Assembly: GCA_903851415.1 (NCBI GenBank) | Contig: CAINOE010000084.1 | Span: 18,414-82,413 of the forward strand | DNA from: an uncultured Rhodopila sp. | Lineage (GTDB): Bacteria > Pseudomonadota > Alphaproteobacteria > Acetobacterales > Acetobacteraceae | Direction of reading: 5' to 3' | DNA length: 64,000 nt | Shown here: positions 62,251 to 64,000 of the stretch, piece after piece | Numbering within the stretch: the stretch's first letter is position 1 | Layout of the letters: each line of letters begins with the position of its first letter | Program-made: the position numbers and the translations under genes | The notes under the pieces: generated by a model | Seen by the model: only the letters and a program-made list of their open reading frames with translations | What the model was told of the DNA's origin: nothing | Databases searched by the model: none

Positions 62251-62279
62251 CCGTTGGCCGGGCGCGTCCCGGCCATGAG
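62251..62279. repeat. Dispersed palindromic repeat, copy F (partial)
   Basis: TGGCCGGG and CCCGGCCA around CGCGT, with partial CTCACCGT / ATGAGG flanks, matches the short form of the family. It lies downstream of the O-antigen ligase gene. Confidence 0.7.
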
Positions 62280-62344
62280 GCAGAAGCCGATGCCCGGTCT
62301 ACGCACTTGATGCTGATGGCGACGGGGACAAGTCCAGCCGCTTC

Positions 62345-62680
62345 GTGCCCTCCGCGCCAGCCCGGCCGGCGGAATCCCTTCTTGCGTCGGATGCGAAAGC
62401 GTCCCAAACTGGCCAGTCCGCCGATAGTAAGGCCGGTGCGATGCTCGATGCTGCCTGGAAGTTTCTGACAGATCCCACCAATCGCGACACACTCGGATGG
62501 ATCGGCGCGGGGATCGCCGCCGGTGCCGCTGGCCTTTGGGCTGTCGTCACGTTCCTGGTCCGCAAAGAAGGGTCCGACCCGCGGCCCAATGTCTCTGCCG
62601 ACCGGGGCGGCGTCGCAATCGGCGGCAGTGCGACAAACAGCCCCATCAACGTAAACCCGCCTCGGCCGGGTAAACATTAG
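62345..62680 (+). CDS. Small membrane protein with Gly-rich beta motif
   Basis: A 111-residue protein from GTG 62345; ATG 62441 (MLDAAWKF) is an alternative start. After AAWKFLTDPTNRDTLGWIGAGIAAGAAGLWAVVTFLV there is a cytosolic tail with GGVAIGGSATNSPINV. The GG-x-A-I/V-GG motif is shared with the N-terminus of the TPR protein encoded next, so the two probably act together. Small proteins of this layout often accompany TPR or STAND-type proteins in alphaproteobacteria; their role is not known to me. Confidence 0.65.
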   Translation: MPSAPARPAESLLASDAKASQTGQSADSKAGAMLDAAWKFLTDPTNRDTLGWIGAGIAAGAAGLWAVVTFLVRKEGSDPRPNVSADRGGVAIGGSATNSPINVNPPRPGKH

Positions 62681-62689
62681 GCCGCCGGG

Positions 62690-64000
62690 TTGCTGGCCAG
62701 CCTGCGTCTCTGGTGGACCAGCCGGCGCAAACCCCGGGATAGCCGCACGGTCACCGCGACCGGGGGCATCGCGGTCGGCGGAAACGTCATAGGCAGCACG
62801 TTCACGATCACCCAAAGCGACAACGCCGAGGTCCTCGAAGTCCTCGCGGCCTTGCGCGCCCAGGTGGCGGCCCTCAGCCCGGCGCAGGCCGCGCCGGACG
62901 CCGGGCGCCGGGTGAGCGAAGCCGTCGGCGACATCGCCCGGGGCGCCGCCGAGGGTGACGAGCGGCTGCAACAGGCCCTCGATCTGCTGCGCGCCGGAAA
63001 CGTCACCCATGCCGTTCCGCTGTTGCAGGCGGTTGCCGAGGAGAAGACCGCCCGCATCAGGCAGGACAGCGCGGTCGCCGCCGCGGCCTACCGCAACCTG
63101 GGTGCGATCGCGGGTATCGCCGATCCCGCGAAGGCACGCGCAGCCTATGCCGAGGCGGCGCGGCTGGACCCGGACCATATCGACGGCGCGCTTTGGCATG
63201 GCTGGTTTGAGGCCGAAGCAGGCAACCTCGCCCGGGCGGAAGCGGCGTACGGCCGGGTCATCCGTCTTGCCACGCCCGGGACGGATGATTGGGCACTCTA
63301 CTGGGCGCAACTTGGTCTGGGAGATGCCCGTGTCGCCCGCGGCGATCTCACAGCCGCCACGGCAGAGTATGAACGCGGCAAGGCGATCGCCGGCCGTCTG
63401 GCGCAATCGGACCCCGGCAACGCCGGCTGGCAATATGATCTTGGTATCAGTAACGAAAGAATCGGCAACGTGTTGGTGGCGCAGGGCAACCTGCCCGAGG
63501 CGCTGAAATCCTACCGGGCCAAGTTCGCTATCATCAACCGTCTGGCCCAATCGGACCCCGGCAACGCCGGCTGGCAGCGCGATCTCTCGGTGTCGTTCAA
63601 CAAGGTCGGCGACGTGCTGGTGGCGCAGGGCAACCTGCCCGAGGCGCTGAAATCCTACCGCGATGGTCAGGCCATCTTTGACCGTCTGGCGCAATCGGAC
63701 CCTGGCAACGCTGGCTGGCAGCGCGATCTCTCGGTGTCGTTCAACAATGTCGGCGACGTGCTGGTGGCGCAGGGCAACCTGGCCGAGGCGCTGAAATCCT
63801 ACCGCGACAGCCTGACGATTGCCGACCGTCTGGCGCAATCGGACCCCGGCAACGCCGGCTGGCAGCTCGATCTCTCGGTGTCGTTCATCAAGGTCGGCGA
63901 CGTGCTGGTGGCGCAGGGCAACCTGCCGCGGGCGCTGACATCCTACGGCGACAGCCTGGCGATCAGGGACCGACTGGCCAAGGCGGACCCAGGCAACGCC
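62690..64000 (+). CDS. TPR protein with tandem 48-residue repeats (partial, runs off the window)
   Basis: The frame opens after the previous stop; TTG 62690 gives LLASLRLWWTSRRKPRDSR, a basic N-terminus, and then VTATGGIAVGGNVIGSTFTITQSDNAEVLEVL. A helical part (LRAQVAALSPAQ to VAEEKTARIRQD) precedes TPRs of general type. From about 63390 near-identical 48-residue units follow, each with LAQSDPGNAGWQRDLSVS, VGDVLVAQGNLPEALKSYRD and related sequence. At least four full units and part of a fifth are seen. The 3' end is outside the window. The start codon is weakly supported. Confidence 0.8.
   Translation, partial: MLASLRLWWTSRRKPRDSRTVTATGGIAVGGNVIGSTFTITQSDNAEVLEVLAALRAQVAALSPAQAAPDAGRRVSEAVGDIARGAAEGDERLQQALDLLRAGNVTHAVPLLQAVAEEKTARIRQDSAVAAAAYRNLGAIAGIADPAKARAAYAEAARLDPDHIDGALWHGWFEAEAGNLARAEAAYGRVIRLATPGTDDWALYWAQLGLGDARVARGDLTAATAEYERGKAIAGRLAQSDPGNAGWQYDLGISNERIGNVLVAQGNLPEALKSYRAKFAIINRLAQSDPGNAGWQRDLSVSFNKVGDVLVAQGNLPEALKSYRDGQAIFDRLAQSDPGNAGWQRDLSVSFNNVGDVLVAQGNLAEALKSYRDSLTIADRLAQSDPGNAGWQLDLSVSFIKVGDVLVAQGNLPRALTSYGDSLAIRDRLAKADPGNA
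63395..64000 (+). repeat. 144-bp tandem coding repeats in the TPR gene
   Basis: Units begin at about 63395, 63539, 63683, 63827 and 63971, each starting near CCGTCTGGCGCAATCGGACC and spaced exactly 144 bases. Units are almost identical at DNA level, pointing to recent amplification. Copy number is likely to vary between strains and may be misassembled. Confidence 0.9.

Noticed and set aside
63395..64000. Regular 144-base spacing that could suggest a repeat array such as CRISPR
   Set aside because: The units are contiguous, in frame and code for TPR sequence; there are no spacers and no cas genes.

Overview
This is a high-GC, gene-dense alphaproteobacterial chromosome segment. A CtrA-type response regulator beside fliI-fliJ, a phasin, hemE-hemH, an OxyR-AhpC-AhpD unit, a COG2509 flavoprotein, an ELM1-family protein and [13 protein letters not shown] palindromic repeats together suggest Rhodospirillales, most likely Acetobacteraceae. 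That placement is inference; no rRNA gene is present.

Layout: 0-4.5 kb holds the end of a CobW GTPase gene, a brnT-brnA toxin-antitoxin pair, a WD40 protein, a GNAT, a PHP phosphoesterase, a frameshifted ORF remnant and a lipoprotein. 4.5-8 kb has a CMD-family protein, an MFS exporter / C26 peptidase / SDR operon and tRNA-Tyr. Just downstream of the tRNA lies an AT-richer 725-aa fusion of a beta-class DNA methyltransferase with a NotI-like nuclease (8.2-10.4 kb). 10.9-14.1 kb carries a CtrA-like regulator, fliI, fliJ and a CheY-like receiver. 14.4-27.3 kb is mostly core: a GT-C membrane protein, ahpC-ahpD diverging from oxyR, YdjM-like and multi-pass membrane proteins, a polyamine-type binding protein, a TPR/glycosyltransferase gene, hemE and hemH.

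27.3-32.5 kb is accessory: cargo lying between hemH and a degenerate second copy of the hemH 3' end, followed by parDE, phd-vapC and a frameshifted vapBC. 32.5-35.3 kb is a three-gene phenolic-lipid type operon (type III PKS, methyltransferase, flavoprotein). 35.7-43.3 kb is core metabolism: phasin, DUF2161, a D-2-hydroxyacid dehydrogenase, cstA-ybdD, proA-nadD-rsfS. 43.4-46 kb is accessory again, with a tandem-nuclease protein, a PIN toxin pair and an IS fragment. 46-57 kb includes a GNAT, apt, a HemL-like aminotransferase, glutamate dehydrogenase, a desaturase, a TRAP binding protein, a GH5-like secreted glycosidase, a branched-chain amino acid type binding protein and a receiver protein. 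57.9-62.2 kb is an envelope polysaccharide locus (623-aa unknown, ELM1, O-antigen ligase). The window ends inside a TPR gene with 144-bp repeats, preceded by a small membrane protein sharing its Gly-rich motif.

Most unusual items: the single-chain methyltransferase/NotI-like nuclease; a dispersed palindromic repeat sitting in frame inside the TPR/glycosyltransferase gene; the hemH 3'-end duplication around cargo; the tandem PD-(D/E)XK protein; and the Gly-motif/TPR gene pair at the right edge. At least four toxin-antitoxin promoters carry perfect palindromes that look like autoregulatory operators.
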